Below, one piece after another: positions 44,846 through 54,120 of a stretch of 64,000 nt of DNA (position 1 is the first letter of the stretch; every line of letters begins with the position of its first letter). Location: positions 186,001 through 250,000 of the forward strand of contig NZ_CANMED010000003.1 of the NCBI RefSeq assembly GCF_947496855.1, given 5' to 3'. The notes beneath the pieces are model-generated. The model had not been told where the DNA came from and did not search any database. It saw only the letters and a list, made by a program, of their open reading frames with translations. This DNA comes from an uncultured Aquimarina sp. (GTDB taxonomy: Bacteria > Bacteroidota > Bacteroidia > Flavobacteriales > Flavobacteriaceae). A program made the position numbers and the translations under genes.

Positions 44846-46033
44846 ATGGCTTTAAAGAATCGTAAAATATTTTCAAGACTAAAAACTATATCTCTCTATA
44901 GTTTAAGTCAAATTCTTGGGGTATTTTCTATTCTTTTACTTTCTTTTATTATTATCAAATACTGCAGTACAGAATTATGGGGTAAGTATACAGAAATATT
45001 GATCTGGAGTAATCTCTTTCTGCTATTTCTAGGTTTTGGTAGTCAGGATTTTCTTTTAAAATCTTTTAGTAATTCTCCATCTACTATAAATCAAGATTGG
45101 TGGAACAACAGTATTGCGAGGAGTATATTACTTATTCCTAGTTATTTTATCATTTATTTTATTCCTATATTTAAAGAGTTAGAAGTATTAATTTTCGCTT
45201 TAATAACATTACAATTTGCTACTCATTCCTTTAAAGTTTTAATTTTATATCAAAGAGATTTTAAATTTAATATTGGAGTAGAAATAATTTATAATCTAAT
45301 ACTCGCATCTTCTTGTTTAATTCTTATTGACACGATAGACTTAAAAAAATTAATCCTCATAATTATTCTAGGGCAAGGTGTAAGATTAATGTGTTATATT
45401 ATTTTTTATCAGAGTGTATTTAGAAAAATTAAATTTCAAATTCAGTTTGATAATGTTAAACAATCTATGCCTTTTTTTATACCTCTTGCAGTTGGAACCA
45501 TACGTGTAAAAGTTGATGCCTATTATGGCACTTATTTTTTTAACCTAAACACTTTAAGTAAATATCAGGTATTTCTAAGTTTTTTGACCCTTGCACAAAT
45601 GGCAAGTTCCTTTGCGCTAAATCCTTTTTTAAAAAACTTGTATCGTTCTAAAAATACGTTGATTCGTAAATTACAAGGAAAGTTATTCTGGTATGGATGG
45701 GGTTTTGCCTTAGTAATGATAGTAATAATGTACACTTCTATCACACTACTATATGAATTACATTTTACTAAAATGCAATATATTTTGGCTTTTATAATTA
45801 TGATACCACTGTTTTTGCATGTTTTACTGGTAAATGAATATTATAAAAAAAACAAGCAAAACGAAATTGCTATAATTGCATCAATATTAGTATTGTTCCA
45901 AATTATTTTAGGATACTATCTAATCAAATTCTGGGATATGGATGGAGCACTTATTCTAAAAGTCATAGGACAATGGAGCATTGTGATCATTCTTTGGTTA
46001 TGGATTAGAAGAAAGTCTATAAAAACAGTATAA
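44846..46033 (+). CDS. Wzx-like polysaccharide/lipid flippase
   Basis: The 395-residue protein has about 12 hydrophobic helices, begins LKTISLYSLSQILGVFSILLLSF and has the charged loops of the polysaccharide transporter branch of the MOP superfamily. It probably turns a lipid-linked product to the outer face of the inner membrane, where the GT-C enzymes act. It is the last plus-strand gene of the first block; a minus-strand pair follows. Confidence 0.82.
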   Translation: MALKNRKIFSRLKTISLYSLSQILGVFSILLLSFIIIKYCSTELWGKYTEILIWSNLFLLFLGFGSQDFLLKSFSNSPSTINQDWWNNSIARSILLIPSYFIIYFIPIFKELEVLIFALITLQFATHSFKVLILYQRDFKFNIGVEIIYNLILASSCLILIDTIDLKKLILIIILGQGVRLMCYIIFYQSVFRKIKFQIQFDNVKQSMPFFIPLAVGTIRVKVDAYYGTYFFNLNTLSKYQVFLSFLTLAQMASSFALNPFLKNLYRSKNTLIRKLQGKLFWYGWGFALVMIVIMYTSITLLYELHFTKMQYILAFIIMIPLFLHVLLVNEYYKKNKQNEIAIIASILVLFQIILGYYLIKFWDMDGALILKVIGQWSIVIILWLWIRRKSIKTV

Positions 46034-46061
46034 GGAATATTTTGATTTATTATTACACCTA

Positions 46062-47195
46062 TTATTTAACAAGAGAGGTGTTTCTCAAATACTTTAATAA
46101 AGATTGTGCTACAATTAGATTACCTTCAGCAGTCCAATGCTGCTCTTTAGGATTATACAGCTTCTTCCCTTTACGCGTTTCTAATTGTAATATTGGCAAT
46201 AAGTCAAACATCTGTAAATTGTTTTCTTTGGCAAAACTCATTAATAGATCATTTGGTAATGACCGTATATATTCTTCTTTATTTTCTGAAATACTGGCTA
46301 CTGTTGATTTCCATAATTCATCTTCAACTTGTACAATAGAAGGTGCTATAACGAATAGTAATGGAGTTTCTGTTTCCCTTATATAATTAGATATTTTAAG
46401 TAGAATTCTTTCCATTCTTAAATACATTAACTTAGTATTTTCAGAAAATTCCGATTTACAAAGGTATAACTCGGGAGGCGTAAAAAAAGATGGCTTAATA
46501 CGTTTATTTTTAGAAAATTTAGCACGAATAACATTTATTCTCGTTTTAACAAAATGATACAAGTGTAATTTATGATATATTTTCCCAGAGGTTTCTGAAA
46601 CTACTTCTTTTATGGGAGAGACTTCTTCTATAACAAGGTCCTGATTATTCTCATTCCAAGAAGCAGATGGTCGATTATAATTTAACTGAGTATTACCCCA
46701 ATTATTATCTGTAAAATTATCTGTAAAATCATTACGAACATAAATCATTAGTATCACAAGATCTGGTTTTATCTTCGGCCCCCACTCCTTTGCTACTAAA
46801 TACTCTTGGAGTTGTCCATAACCATTAACACCAAAGTTTAACACAGCTGTGTTATTAACATTTTTCTCAAGAACTTCTGTAAAAACTTCCTCATCTTTAA
46901 CAGATATATTACTCACAAAAGAATCTCCCAGCACTAAGATTTTGTTTATGGTATCATTTGCATTAGGAATAGCCGAATCACGAAAACCAATATTATTTGT
47001 TTTCATATAATGATGAGCCTCATCTGGGTAAATAATTGTTCCTTTCTTATTAGGGATAAACCTCCAACCTAAACTACTATCATATTCAAACATTTTGTCA
47101 TGTTCCATAATTTGAGGGTAAAAAATTCGTACACAAATCTCTATGATAAAAAGAGTGAAAACAGTTGACCCAAGTGACAGGATTATTTTTTTCAT
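46062..47195 (-). CDS. Membrane-anchored SGNH/GDSL hydrolase-like protein
   Basis: The 377-residue protein has an N-terminal membrane anchor (IILSLGSTVFTLFIIEICVRIF) and an exported SGNH domain: Ser92 in VLGDSFVSN, Gly/Asn in FGVNGYGQ, and a final EQHWTAEG with the catalytic His. In the usual triad the residue two before His is Asp; here it is Glu. Such proteins remove or transfer acyl groups on exported glycans (AlgX/PatB-like). A role in decorating the product of this locus is inferred. It converges on the flippase gene with a 28-base gap. Confidence 0.82.
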   Translation of the reverse strand: MKKIILSLGSTVFTLFIIEICVRIFYPQIMEHDKMFEYDSSLGWRFIPNKKGTIIYPDEAHHYMKTNNIGFRDSAIPNANDTINKILVLGDSFVSNISVKDEEVFTEVLEKNVNNTAVLNFGVNGYGQLQEYLVAKEWGPKIKPDLVILMIYVRNDFTDNFTDNNWGNTQLNYNRPSASWNENNQDLVIEEVSPIKEVVSETSGKIYHKLHLYHFVKTRINVIRAKFSKNKRIKPSFFTPPELYLCKSEFSENTKLMYLRMERILLKISNYIRETETPLLFVIAPSIVQVEDELWKSTVASISENKEEYIRSLPNDLLMSFAKENNLQMFDLLPILQLETRKGKKLYNPKEQHWTAEGNLIVAQSLLKYLRNTSLVK

Positions 47196-47262
47196 ATTAT
47201 AATCAATATATAGAATACTAAGTATATTTTTCTATAAAATTATATTTGCGCATTTAGTCTTG

Positions 47263-47793
47263 TTATTTGAAAACACACTTTAATATTTTATCAACAGATT
47301 TCTCAATACTAAGGTTAGATGTATCAATTTTTATATCTGCAGAAATTGGAACTTCATATGGAGCATTAATACCTGTAAAATCAGTTATCTCTCCTGATCT
47401 TGCCTTTTTATATAAGTTTTTGACATCTCTAGATTCACAAACATCTAAGGGAGTACTAAGATATACCTCTATGAAATTAGCCTTACCTATCTTATTCTTA
47501 GCTTTTTGTCTATCTTTTTCATAAGGAGAAATAAACGCCGTAATAACAATAATTCCTGCATCCAAAAAAAGTGATGCGATCTCAATAACTCTTCTTATGT
47601 TTTCTGAACGATCCTGTGGTGAAAATGATAGGTCTCGATTAATTCCGCATCTAATATTATCCCCATCTAAGACATACGAACTAAAACCTTGTTCTGACAA
47701 TTTTTTATGCAAAGCATTTGCAAGGGTAGTTTTACCTGCACCTGATAACCCTGTAAACCAAACTAATCTAGGAGTTTGCTTGTTCTTATTCAT
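47263..47793 (-). CDS. cysC: Adenylylsulfate kinase
   Basis: CysC phosphorylates APS to PAPS, the sulfate donor. The 176-residue protein has the P-loop GLSGAGKTT (15-23), DGDNIR (43-48) for APS binding and FISPY (88-92). No sulfate adenylyltransferase (CysD/N) is present here. Divergent to it, 136 bases away, lies a sulfotransferase that would use PAPS, which argues for a dedicated sulfation step. Confidence 0.93.
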   Translation of the reverse strand: MNKNKQTPRLVWFTGLSGAGKTTLANALHKKLSEQGFSSYVLDGDNIRCGINRDLSFSPQDRSENIRRVIEIASLFLDAGIIVITAFISPYEKDRQKAKNKIGKANFIEVYLSTPLDVCESRDVKNLYKKARSGEITDFTGINAPYEVPISADIKIDTSNLSIEKSVDKILKCVFK

Positions 47794-47929
47794 AGATTTT
47801 TTCGAATTTCTAATTTTAATGCTTTTACAATTCTCAAATATTTTTTTTTTAAAATCCGAGATTGCCTAGAACTAAGGTAATATTAAATCTTATTTGTATC
47901 TTATTTCCCAATAAAAAAATCACATATTA

Positions 47930-48706
47930 ATGTCCAAAAAAAACATCGTAATTGTTGGATTTCCTAAAAGCGGAACAACTTGGGCCAGTAGATTAATAGC
48001 AGAATTAATAAAATGTCCACTAAACGGAGATTGGGGTTATGAAAACATTACTTCATTATATGAAGAAGGAGAAGAAAGAATATCGCAATATCAATGTTAT
48101 AAATCTCACCACACCTATGATGAAATCAAAAAGGTATCACCTCTTAAAATTCATAAAATAATTTATGTCATAAGAGATCCAAGAGATATCGTTATTTCTG
48201 GAATACATTATTTTAACTTTACCATATCCTATTTCCCATTTATAAAACTACTTAGAATAAAAATGATTAATCATTTTCTAAAAAAAGTACTGAATAAATT
48301 AATGCCAAAAAAAACAAAGAAAAAATTAATGAACGAAGCTCTTTTACATGGAGGAAAAGATGTAAACTACTGGTTAAAAACTCCTTGGAAAGAACATTAC
48401 AAAAAGTATTTTGGTAAAGAAATTTTATTTGTCAAATATGAAGACCTATTAGAGTCTCCTGAAATTGAATGCAATCAAATATTGGATTATTTACAAATAG
48501 AATCAACTAGTGAACACATTAAAGAGAGTATAAATAAACAATCCTTTCAAAAACGAAAACAAGAAGTTTCGAACAAAAATAATTCCTCTCTGAAAAAATT
48601 AATTAGAAATGGATCTCAAGGGTATTGGAAAAAAGAATTTACGGATAGGGAAATAGCGCTATTCAAAAAAGAATTAAAAGATTGTAATCCCTTCTATCAA
48701 CTATAG
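47930..48706 (+). CDS. PAPS-dependent sulfotransferase
   Basis: This 258-residue sulfotransferase has the 5'-phosphosulfate loop PKSGTTW (12-18) and the 3'-phosphate region YVIRDPRDIVISG with the Arg and Ser expected. It resembles small-molecule and lipid sulfotransferases of the Sulfotransfer_1 family more than polysaccharide ones. The acceptor may be the lipid or sugar product of this locus. The APS kinase gene is divergent, so both may be controlled from the 136 bases between them. Confidence 0.9.
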   Translation: MSKKNIVIVGFPKSGTTWASRLIAELIKCPLNGDWGYENITSLYEEGEERISQYQCYKSHHTYDEIKKVSPLKIHKIIYVIRDPRDIVISGIHYFNFTISYFPFIKLLRIKMINHFLKKVLNKLMPKKTKKKLMNEALLHGGKDVNYWLKTPWKEHYKKYFGKEILFVKYEDLLESPEIECNQILDYLQIESTSEHIKESINKQSFQKRKQEVSNKNNSSLKKLIRNGSQGYWKKEFTDREIALFKKELKDCNPFYQL

Positions 48707-48870
48707 GAACTTTACCGAGTTAAAAAAACTAATACAATTATTAAGTTCTTATAGATTCATTCAGGAAAAATAAGGAAATTGCAAATTGGAGCTATTAACC
48801 TAAAACAAGCACTGAATTTTATAATATTACTTTTTAATAAGAAATGAAAGCAAATTAAAAGCTTATCAAT

Positions 48871-50391
48871 ATGAAAAACAAACTCATTATCTTCAACCCA
48901 AGAAGTGCAAATGCTAAACATAGAATTCCTAATTCTATTCTTCAGGTTGGTGCTTCAATATATGGGAAATATGATTTTGTCTTTATTGATGGAAATCTAG
49001 AAAGTGATCCGTGGGAAAAAATCAAAAGCTATTTTGATACTGGAGAATTTAAATACTTTTGTTCTACAGTCATGCCGGGACCTCAGTTAAAACAGGCGAT
49101 TCCTTTTACTAGAAAGATAAAAGAACAATTTCCAAAATGTACTACTATTTGGGGCGGTTATTTTGCTTCCAACCAATTTAAAGCATGTATTGAATCTGAC
49201 TTTGTAGATTACATCGTTAATGGTCCTGGAGATGTCGCTTTTCCTGCGTTGTTGGATGCTTTAGAACATAATGATTCTTCAGAAATTAAAAGTATCAAAA
49301 ATTTAATTTATCAGAATAATGAGGGAAACATAATTCAGACACCAAAAGAAAAGTTATTAGATCAGGACACTTTACCAGCACTACCTTATCAACATTTAAA
49401 CAAATTTTATAATTTGGAACATTATCTCAGTAGAACATTTTTGGGAGAAAAGACATTCTCATACCATTCTAGTTTAGGTTGTCCCTTTACCTGTTCTTTT
49501 TGTGCTGTAGTTCCTATTTATGAAGGGCGTTGGAAGGCTAAATCTGCTCAAACTGTTTATGATGATGTTAAGTATTTTAAAGACACCTATGGTATTGATG
49601 CTATTGAATTTCACGACAATAACTTTTTTACATCCAGAAAAAGAGTTGTGGAGTTTTCTAATTTAGTTATGAATGATGGTATTACTTGGTGGGGAGAAGG
49701 GCGAATAGATACTATCAATAAATATAGTGATGAAGATCTTGTTACTATGAAACAAGCTGGATGCAAAATGATATTTCTAGGTGCTGAAACAGGTAATGAT
49801 GACATACTCAAACAAATGAACAAAGGAGGTACACAAACTGGGCAAACCATTAAAGATTTTGCTAAACGATTAGCTCCGATTGGTATTATTCCAGAATTTT
49901 CTTTTGTATTAGGAATGCCCGCAGATTCTCCGGAAAAAGTAATGAATCAGATTAATTGGGATATACAATTTATAAGAGAGATTAAAGAATTAAATCCTAA
50001 TTCCGAAATTATTATCTATCTCTATAGCCCTGTAGCCACAGAAGGTTCAGAATTGTACGAACAAATCCAGAAAGCAGGTTTTAGCTTTCCTAAAAAGTTA
50101 GAAGATTGGCTCAATCCCGAATGGGAAAAATTTGATCTTCGCAAAAACCCATTGACACCTTGGTTAACTCCAGAGATGGTAGATAAAATCAAAAATTTTG
50201 AAACTGTTTTAAACGGATACTACCCAACTGCATCTGATTTTAGGATTAAAGGAATGAAGAAAAAAATATTGCGTACAATTGCTGGAGTACGTTATCAAAA
50301 TCAGATCTACAAATATCCATATGAAATAAAAGCATTACATAAAATCTGGAAATATCGACAACCAGAAATACAAGGTTTTTATTCTGAATAA
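48871..50391 (+). CDS. B12-binding radical SAM enzyme (copy 3)
   Basis: The 506-residue protein has an N-terminal cobalamin-type fold (TTIWGGYFASNQFKACIESDFVDYIVNGPGD) and the radical SAM motif Cys204-x3-Cys208-x2-Cys211 in LGCPFTCSFCAVVPIYEG, then IFLGAETGNDDILKQMNKGG. It is less like copies 1 and 2 than they are like each other, lacks the PYPPLG start and has a longer C-terminal tail. It overlaps the following methyltransferase by one base. Substrate unknown. The 164-base gap upstream shows no gene. Confidence 0.88.
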   Translation: MKNKLIIFNPRSANAKHRIPNSILQVGASIYGKYDFVFIDGNLESDPWEKIKSYFDTGEFKYFCSTVMPGPQLKQAIPFTRKIKEQFPKCTTIWGGYFASNQFKACIESDFVDYIVNGPGDVAFPALLDALEHNDSSEIKSIKNLIYQNNEGNIIQTPKEKLLDQDTLPALPYQHLNKFYNLEHYLSRTFLGEKTFSYHSSLGCPFTCSFCAVVPIYEGRWKAKSAQTVYDDVKYFKDTYGIDAIEFHDNNFFTSRKRVVEFSNLVMNDGITWWGEGRIDTINKYSDEDLVTMKQAGCKMIFLGAETGNDDILKQMNKGGTQTGQTIKDFAKRLAPIGIIPEFSFVLGMPADSPEKVMNQINWDIQFIREIKELNPNSEIIIYLYSPVATEGSELYEQIQKAGFSFPKKLEDWLNPEWEKFDLRKNPLTPWLTPEMVDKIKNFETVLNGYYPTASDFRIKGMKKKILRTIAGVRYQNQIYKYPYEIKALHKIWKYRQPEIQGFYSE

Positions 50392-51086
50392 TGAGACAAT
50401 TTTTAAAAAAAATAACCCATCCATTCCTAAAATTAGGTTTACAAATATTTTATCTAAAACCAAGAAAATATACGTATGAAGGTATCGAAGTGATTGTACA
50501 TCCTGATGTGTTCCCTCCACATCTTACATTAAGCACTAAAATATTCCTGATTTTTTTAAAAACAAAGCAGTTAGACAAAAAAACTGTATTAGAGCTTGGT
50601 TGTGGATCAGGAATCCTTTCACTATATGCATCAAAAAAAGGAGCTATAACAACATCTTCAGATATCAATCCTATTGCTCTGAAATACTTAAAAAAGGCTT
50701 CTGACAAAAATCAATTAACGCTAGAGATTGTACAATCTGACCTGTTTGATGATTTAAAAAACAGAACTTTTGATTACATACTTATCAATCCTCCATACTA
50801 CCCTAAAGCACCAAAAAACATAAAAGAAAAAGCATGGTTTTGTGGAAGTGACTTCGAATATTTCAAAAAGTTATTTATACAGCTTTCGGATCATATCAAT
50901 CCAAGTTCAATAGTCTATATGATTCTATCCGAAGATTGTGAGATAGAACACTTAAAAAGTCTGGCACACGTATCAAGTTTAGTTTTTGATAAAGTTCTAG
51001 AAAAAAAAGTCGCTGGTGAAAAAAATTATATTTTTAGTATTAAAAGGGAAACACATTTAAGAGATAATAAAAAAGTAAATTCTTAA
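50391..51086 (+). CDS. Class I methyltransferase with NPPY motif
   Basis: The 231-residue protein has the SAM site VLELGCGSGILSLYASKKGA (about 65-84) and NPPYYPKAP (about 127-135), as in N-methyltransferases of the PrmC/HemK or RlmG type. The NPPY suggests transfer to an amide or amine nitrogen. Coupled to the radical SAM enzyme, it probably works in the same pathway, though a translation-factor role cannot be ruled out. It converges on the small DUF5989 gene. Confidence 0.82.
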   Translation: MRQFLKKITHPFLKLGLQIFYLKPRKYTYEGIEVIVHPDVFPPHLTLSTKIFLIFLKTKQLDKKTVLELGCGSGILSLYASKKGAITTSSDINPIALKYLKKASDKNQLTLEIVQSDLFDDLKNRTFDYILINPPYYPKAPKNIKEKAWFCGSDFEYFKKLFIQLSDHINPSSIVYMILSEDCEIEHLKSLAHVSSLVFDKVLEKKVAGEKNYIFSIKRETHLRDNKKVNS

Positions 51087-51101
51087 AACAGATACTACGT
51101 T

Positions 51102-51263
51102 CTAAAACAAAGAATAAATAAAAGGAGCTACCGCAGAATTCTCTCCCAGTAATACCAAAGCAGCTAAAAGAACAGTAACCAAAATAATAGGGATTAACCA
51201 ATACTTTTTTTGTTGTTTTAAAAAGCGTAATAACTCCAGGAATATTGAAAATTTTGAACTCAT
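51102..51263 (-). CDS. Small DUF5989 membrane protein
   Basis: A 53-residue reading frame: a short charged N-terminus with LELLRFLKQQKKYW, one membrane helix (LIPIILVTVLLAALVLL) and a final SAVAPFIYSLF. This is the DUF5989 pattern, a tiny protein that regularly accompanies SxtJ and a NodU-type carbamoyltransferase. It starts 10 bases after the SxtJ stop, so the three form one transcript. Confidence 0.88.
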   Translation of the reverse strand: MSSKFSIFLELLRFLKQQKKYWLIPIILVTVLLAALVLLGENSAVAPFIYSLF

Positions 51264-51273
51264 AACTCTTTAT

Positions 51274-51696
51274 TTAATACAACTTTTTATAATCAACTTG
51301 ATCATTTTCTCTTGTAATCCAACGCGGATGGTTTGTTTGTTTTTTACGATGTACAACTCTCAATATAAAAGTAATAGGAAAGAATAAAAAATAAAAGATA
51401 AACCCTAATATTATTGTAGACGTAATTTCTCCTAATAGTAACCCAAATAATAGCCAAATTAATAATATTGGTTTCAAAATCACCAGGTTTTTATATAAAA
51501 TTCCAAAAGCTAATGCAATAATTCCTGCACCTGTTAATGTAACATTTAGAGTCCAATGCTTCGTATAAAACTGATATCCAATAATGCTTATAGCTACAAT
51601 AATCAAAATGATTAAAAATTGTATCTGAATCTTATGCAATGAACTATTATGTATTGCTTTGGACAATGACTGTTTAATCCAATTCATAGCTAACAT
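51274..51696 (-). CDS. SxtJ-family membrane protein
   Basis: The 140-residue protein has a basic start (MNWIKQSLSKAI) and about four hydrophobic segments (FLIILIIVAISIIGYQFY, GAGIIALAFGILY, LLIWLLFGLLLGEI, LGFIFYFLFFPITF). This matches the SxtJ family, named from the saxitoxin cluster and nearly always paired with carbamoyltransferases. The start overlaps the carbamoyltransferase by 23 bases, or 14 if the second Met is used. Confidence 0.85.
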   Translation of the reverse strand: MLAMNWIKQSLSKAIHNSSLHKIQIQFLIILIIVAISIIGYQFYTKHWTLNVTLTGAGIIALAFGILYKNLVILKPILLIWLLFGLLLGEITSTIILGFIFYFLFFPITFILRVVHRKKQTNHPRWITRENDQVDYKKLY

Positions 51697-53428
51697 CTTT
51701 TAGAATATTCATATCAAAATTAGTATTATCTCCTTTGGTTACTATACAATTACCAATGACTAAGACATCCATATCTGTATTAAAAAAACATCGTACAGCA
51801 TCTTCTATTGTTGCTACTATAGGCTCACCTCTTACATTAAATGAAGTATTTATGAGAACAGGTAAACCAGATAATTGTTCAAACTGATCTAACAGTTCAT
51901 AGGTTCTTTGATTATCTTCTTCACTCACCGTTTGTACTCTTGCTGTATTATCAAGGTGTGTACACGAAGGTATTTCTTTAGATTTCTTTACATCAAATGT
52001 GAATAACATATACTTTGACGTTCCTTTAATTTCAAACCATTGATCTGCCTTTTCTTCTATTACTATAGGTGCAAAAGGTCGGAATCCCTCTCTTTTTTTA
52101 ATCTTAAGATTTAGATGAGATTGCATATCCTGATATTTCGGACTTGCTAATATCGATCTAGCACCCAATGCACGAGGACCAAATTCCATTTTACCCTGAA
52201 ACCATCCAATGATATTTTTATTATTTAGATATTCAGCCGTTTTTTTAATTACAGATTGTAAAGGCAACCGATTATATTGAACTGTTAATTCTTGTAATTC
52301 ATCTTCAACCTCATCGTCTGTAAAGGAGTTACCCAAATACGCATTATATATAGGAGAGTCTTTTATAACATTGCGTTTATTTCCCTTATAATGATAATTC
52401 CCTATCAGCGCAGCTCCCAAAGCTCCGCCACAATCTCCTGATGCAGGCTGTATCCATATATTTTTAAACACTTTTTGTTTTAATAATTCCTGATTAGCTT
52501 TACAATTTAGTGCTACTCCACCTGCCATACATAAATTTTCGGATCCCGTTATTTTTTTAGCAGTTTTAGCCAATTGTATAACTATTTCCTCTAAAACTTC
52601 TTGAGCAGAACGCGCCACATCCTTATAAAACTGCGACATATTGCTTTCTGATTTTCGAGCAGGATTCCCTAATACTTTATCAAAAGCATTAGTAGTCATT
52701 TTTAATCCTGCTTCGTAATTAAAATATTTCATATTCAACGTTAGTACTCCTTCTTCGTCAATTGCTATAAAATATTTATAAATAATATCCTTATATATTG
52801 GTTTTCCGTAAGGGGCCAATCCCATTAATTTATATTCACCTGAATTTACCTTAAAACCGCAGTAATATGTAAAAGCAGAGTAAAACAATCCTAGCGAATG
52901 TGGAAAATGTTGTTCTGCGATACTATCAATTTTATTATCAACTCCTTTAGCTATTGTTATAGTGGCCCGTTCTCCTACACCATCAATCGTTAATATTGCG
53001 GACTCTTTGTACGGTGAAACAAAAAAGGCGGAAGCTGCGTGAGCTTCATGATGCTCAGTGTATATAATTTCACCTTTATAATTTAGTTTTTTCTGAATAA
53101 TATTAGGAATCCATAATTTCTCCGAAGTCCAGCTTTTAATTGCTTTCTTAAAAGATCGAAAACCAAAAGGTGTTTTACGAGCATACGTATCAATAATACG
53201 ATCAAATTTCATAAAAGGTTTTTCATAAAAAGCAATCAGTTGTATATCATCAATAGTAATTTTCTGAGAAGAAAGGCAATAATCGATGGCAAGCTCAGGG
53301 AAACCTGCATCATGTTTTTTTCTACTCAATCGCTCTTCTTGAATAGCCGCCACGATCTGACCATTTTTAAGTAAACAAGCCGCTGAATCATGATAAAAAG
53401 CTGAAATCCCTAAAATATATGTACTCAC
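51674..53428 (-). CDS. NodU/CmcH-family carbamoyltransferase
   Basis: The 584-residue enzyme has the N-terminal Kae1-like domain with HHEAHAASAFF (two metal-binding His) and ENLCMAGGVALNCKANQ, then the YrdC-like C-terminal part with GARSILASPKYQ and VLINTSFNVRGEPI. The family moves a carbamoyl group from carbamoyl phosphate to hydroxyls of sugars, antibiotics and toxins through carbamoyl-AMP. With SxtJ and DUF5989 it forms the standard trio. In this locus the acceptor is probably the glycan or lipid made by the neighbouring genes. Confidence 0.93.
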   Translation of the reverse strand: MSTYILGISAFYHDSAACLLKNGQIVAAIQEERLSRKKHDAGFPELAIDYCLSSQKITIDDIQLIAFYEKPFMKFDRIIDTYARKTPFGFRSFKKAIKSWTSEKLWIPNIIQKKLNYKGEIIYTEHHEAHAASAFFVSPYKESAILTIDGVGERATITIAKGVDNKIDSIAEQHFPHSLGLFYSAFTYYCGFKVNSGEYKLMGLAPYGKPIYKDIIYKYFIAIDEEGVLTLNMKYFNYEAGLKMTTNAFDKVLGNPARKSESNMSQFYKDVARSAQEVLEEIVIQLAKTAKKITGSENLCMAGGVALNCKANQELLKQKVFKNIWIQPASGDCGGALGAALIGNYHYKGNKRNVIKDSPIYNAYLGNSFTDDEVEDELQELTVQYNRLPLQSVIKKTAEYLNNKNIIGWFQGKMEFGPRALGARSILASPKYQDMQSHLNLKIKKREGFRPFAPIVIEEKADQWFEIKGTSKYMLFTFDVKKSKEIPSCTHLDNTARVQTVSEEDNQRTYELLDQFEQLSGLPVLINTSFNVRGEPIVATIEDAVRCFFNTDMDVLVIGNCIVTKGDNTNFDMNILKDVSYELD

Positions 53429-53515
53429 TAAATGTCTTTTAGTTAAAAATACAAAACCAAAATATTATATCTGTTTTTAACACAGCGATTTTAAAACATC
53501 TTACATATATAAAAT

Positions 53516-54007
53516 CTACTTTTTATTAAAATCTTTCTCAGTTATGGATTCTCCATTAATTGTGGTTGTATCCCAATCTTGTGTTATTTTCCATATACCA
53601 TTGATCTTTTTTAATACAATATGGAATTGACCATAGATATATTGAGTTTTATCGTCTGTAGTTATACCAATTTTATAAAAACCAACTTCGTACGAAGTAT
53701 CTTCATTAGTATGTCTGCTATCGAACCAAAAATCTAGCTTTATTTTTGTATTACTTTCTTTAGAAGCTTTTAGGCGTTCTATGTTCTTATCTTTAAACGC
53801 ATTCTTAGTATCAATCCCTTCTGGTGTAACCCGTAATACCTCATCTGCATATATCGCATTTAATGATACTGCATCCATTGCTTCATATGCTTTCTGAAAC
53901 GGTTCCCAAACCGTTTGATCAATGAGTTTTTGAATTTCCAAACTATTCACCTGTCCAATCATAATACAGGTGAAAAACATAAAAACAGAAATAAAAAATC
54001 TAGTCAT
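53516..54007 (-). CDS. Secreted SnoaL/DUF4440-like (NTF2-fold) protein
   Basis: The 163-residue protein has a signal peptide (MTRFFISVFMFFTCIMIG) and an NTF2-like cone: IDQTVWEPFQKAYEAMDAVSLNAIYADEVLRVTPEG, then GQFHIVLKKINGIWKITQDWDTT. Such domains bind small ligands or act as isomerases. No function can be given. It lies between the carbamoyltransferase and carB on the same strand, with gaps that suggest its own transcript. Confidence 0.82.
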   Translation of the reverse strand: MTRFFISVFMFFTCIMIGQVNSLEIQKLIDQTVWEPFQKAYEAMDAVSLNAIYADEVLRVTPEGIDTKNAFKDKNIERLKASKESNTKIKLDFWFDSRHTNEDTSYEVGFYKIGITTDDKTQYIYGQFHIVLKKINGIWKITQDWDTTTINGESITEKDFNKK

Positions 54008-54067
54008 AAATACGTTATTGATAAAGTATAAATTTAAAACTTTCTTTAGTTTTAAGACATAGTTATT

Positions 54068-54099
54068 AACAAAAAAAATCCCGCCATAAAGCGGGATTT
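54068..54099 (-). terminator. Rho-independent terminator of carB
   Basis: A perfect 9-bp stem (AAATCCCGC at 54076-54084 with GCGGGATTT at 54091-54099) and 6-base loop lie 21 bases past the carB stop. On the minus strand a long T run follows, opposite the A tract that starts at about 54070. Confidence 0.92.
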
Positions 54100-54120
54100 A
54101 TATTAATATTACTTAAATAA

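Noticed and set aside
47267..47869. Open frames on the plus strand opposite cysC
   Set aside because: They mirror a strongly recognised APS kinase and show no domain of their own.
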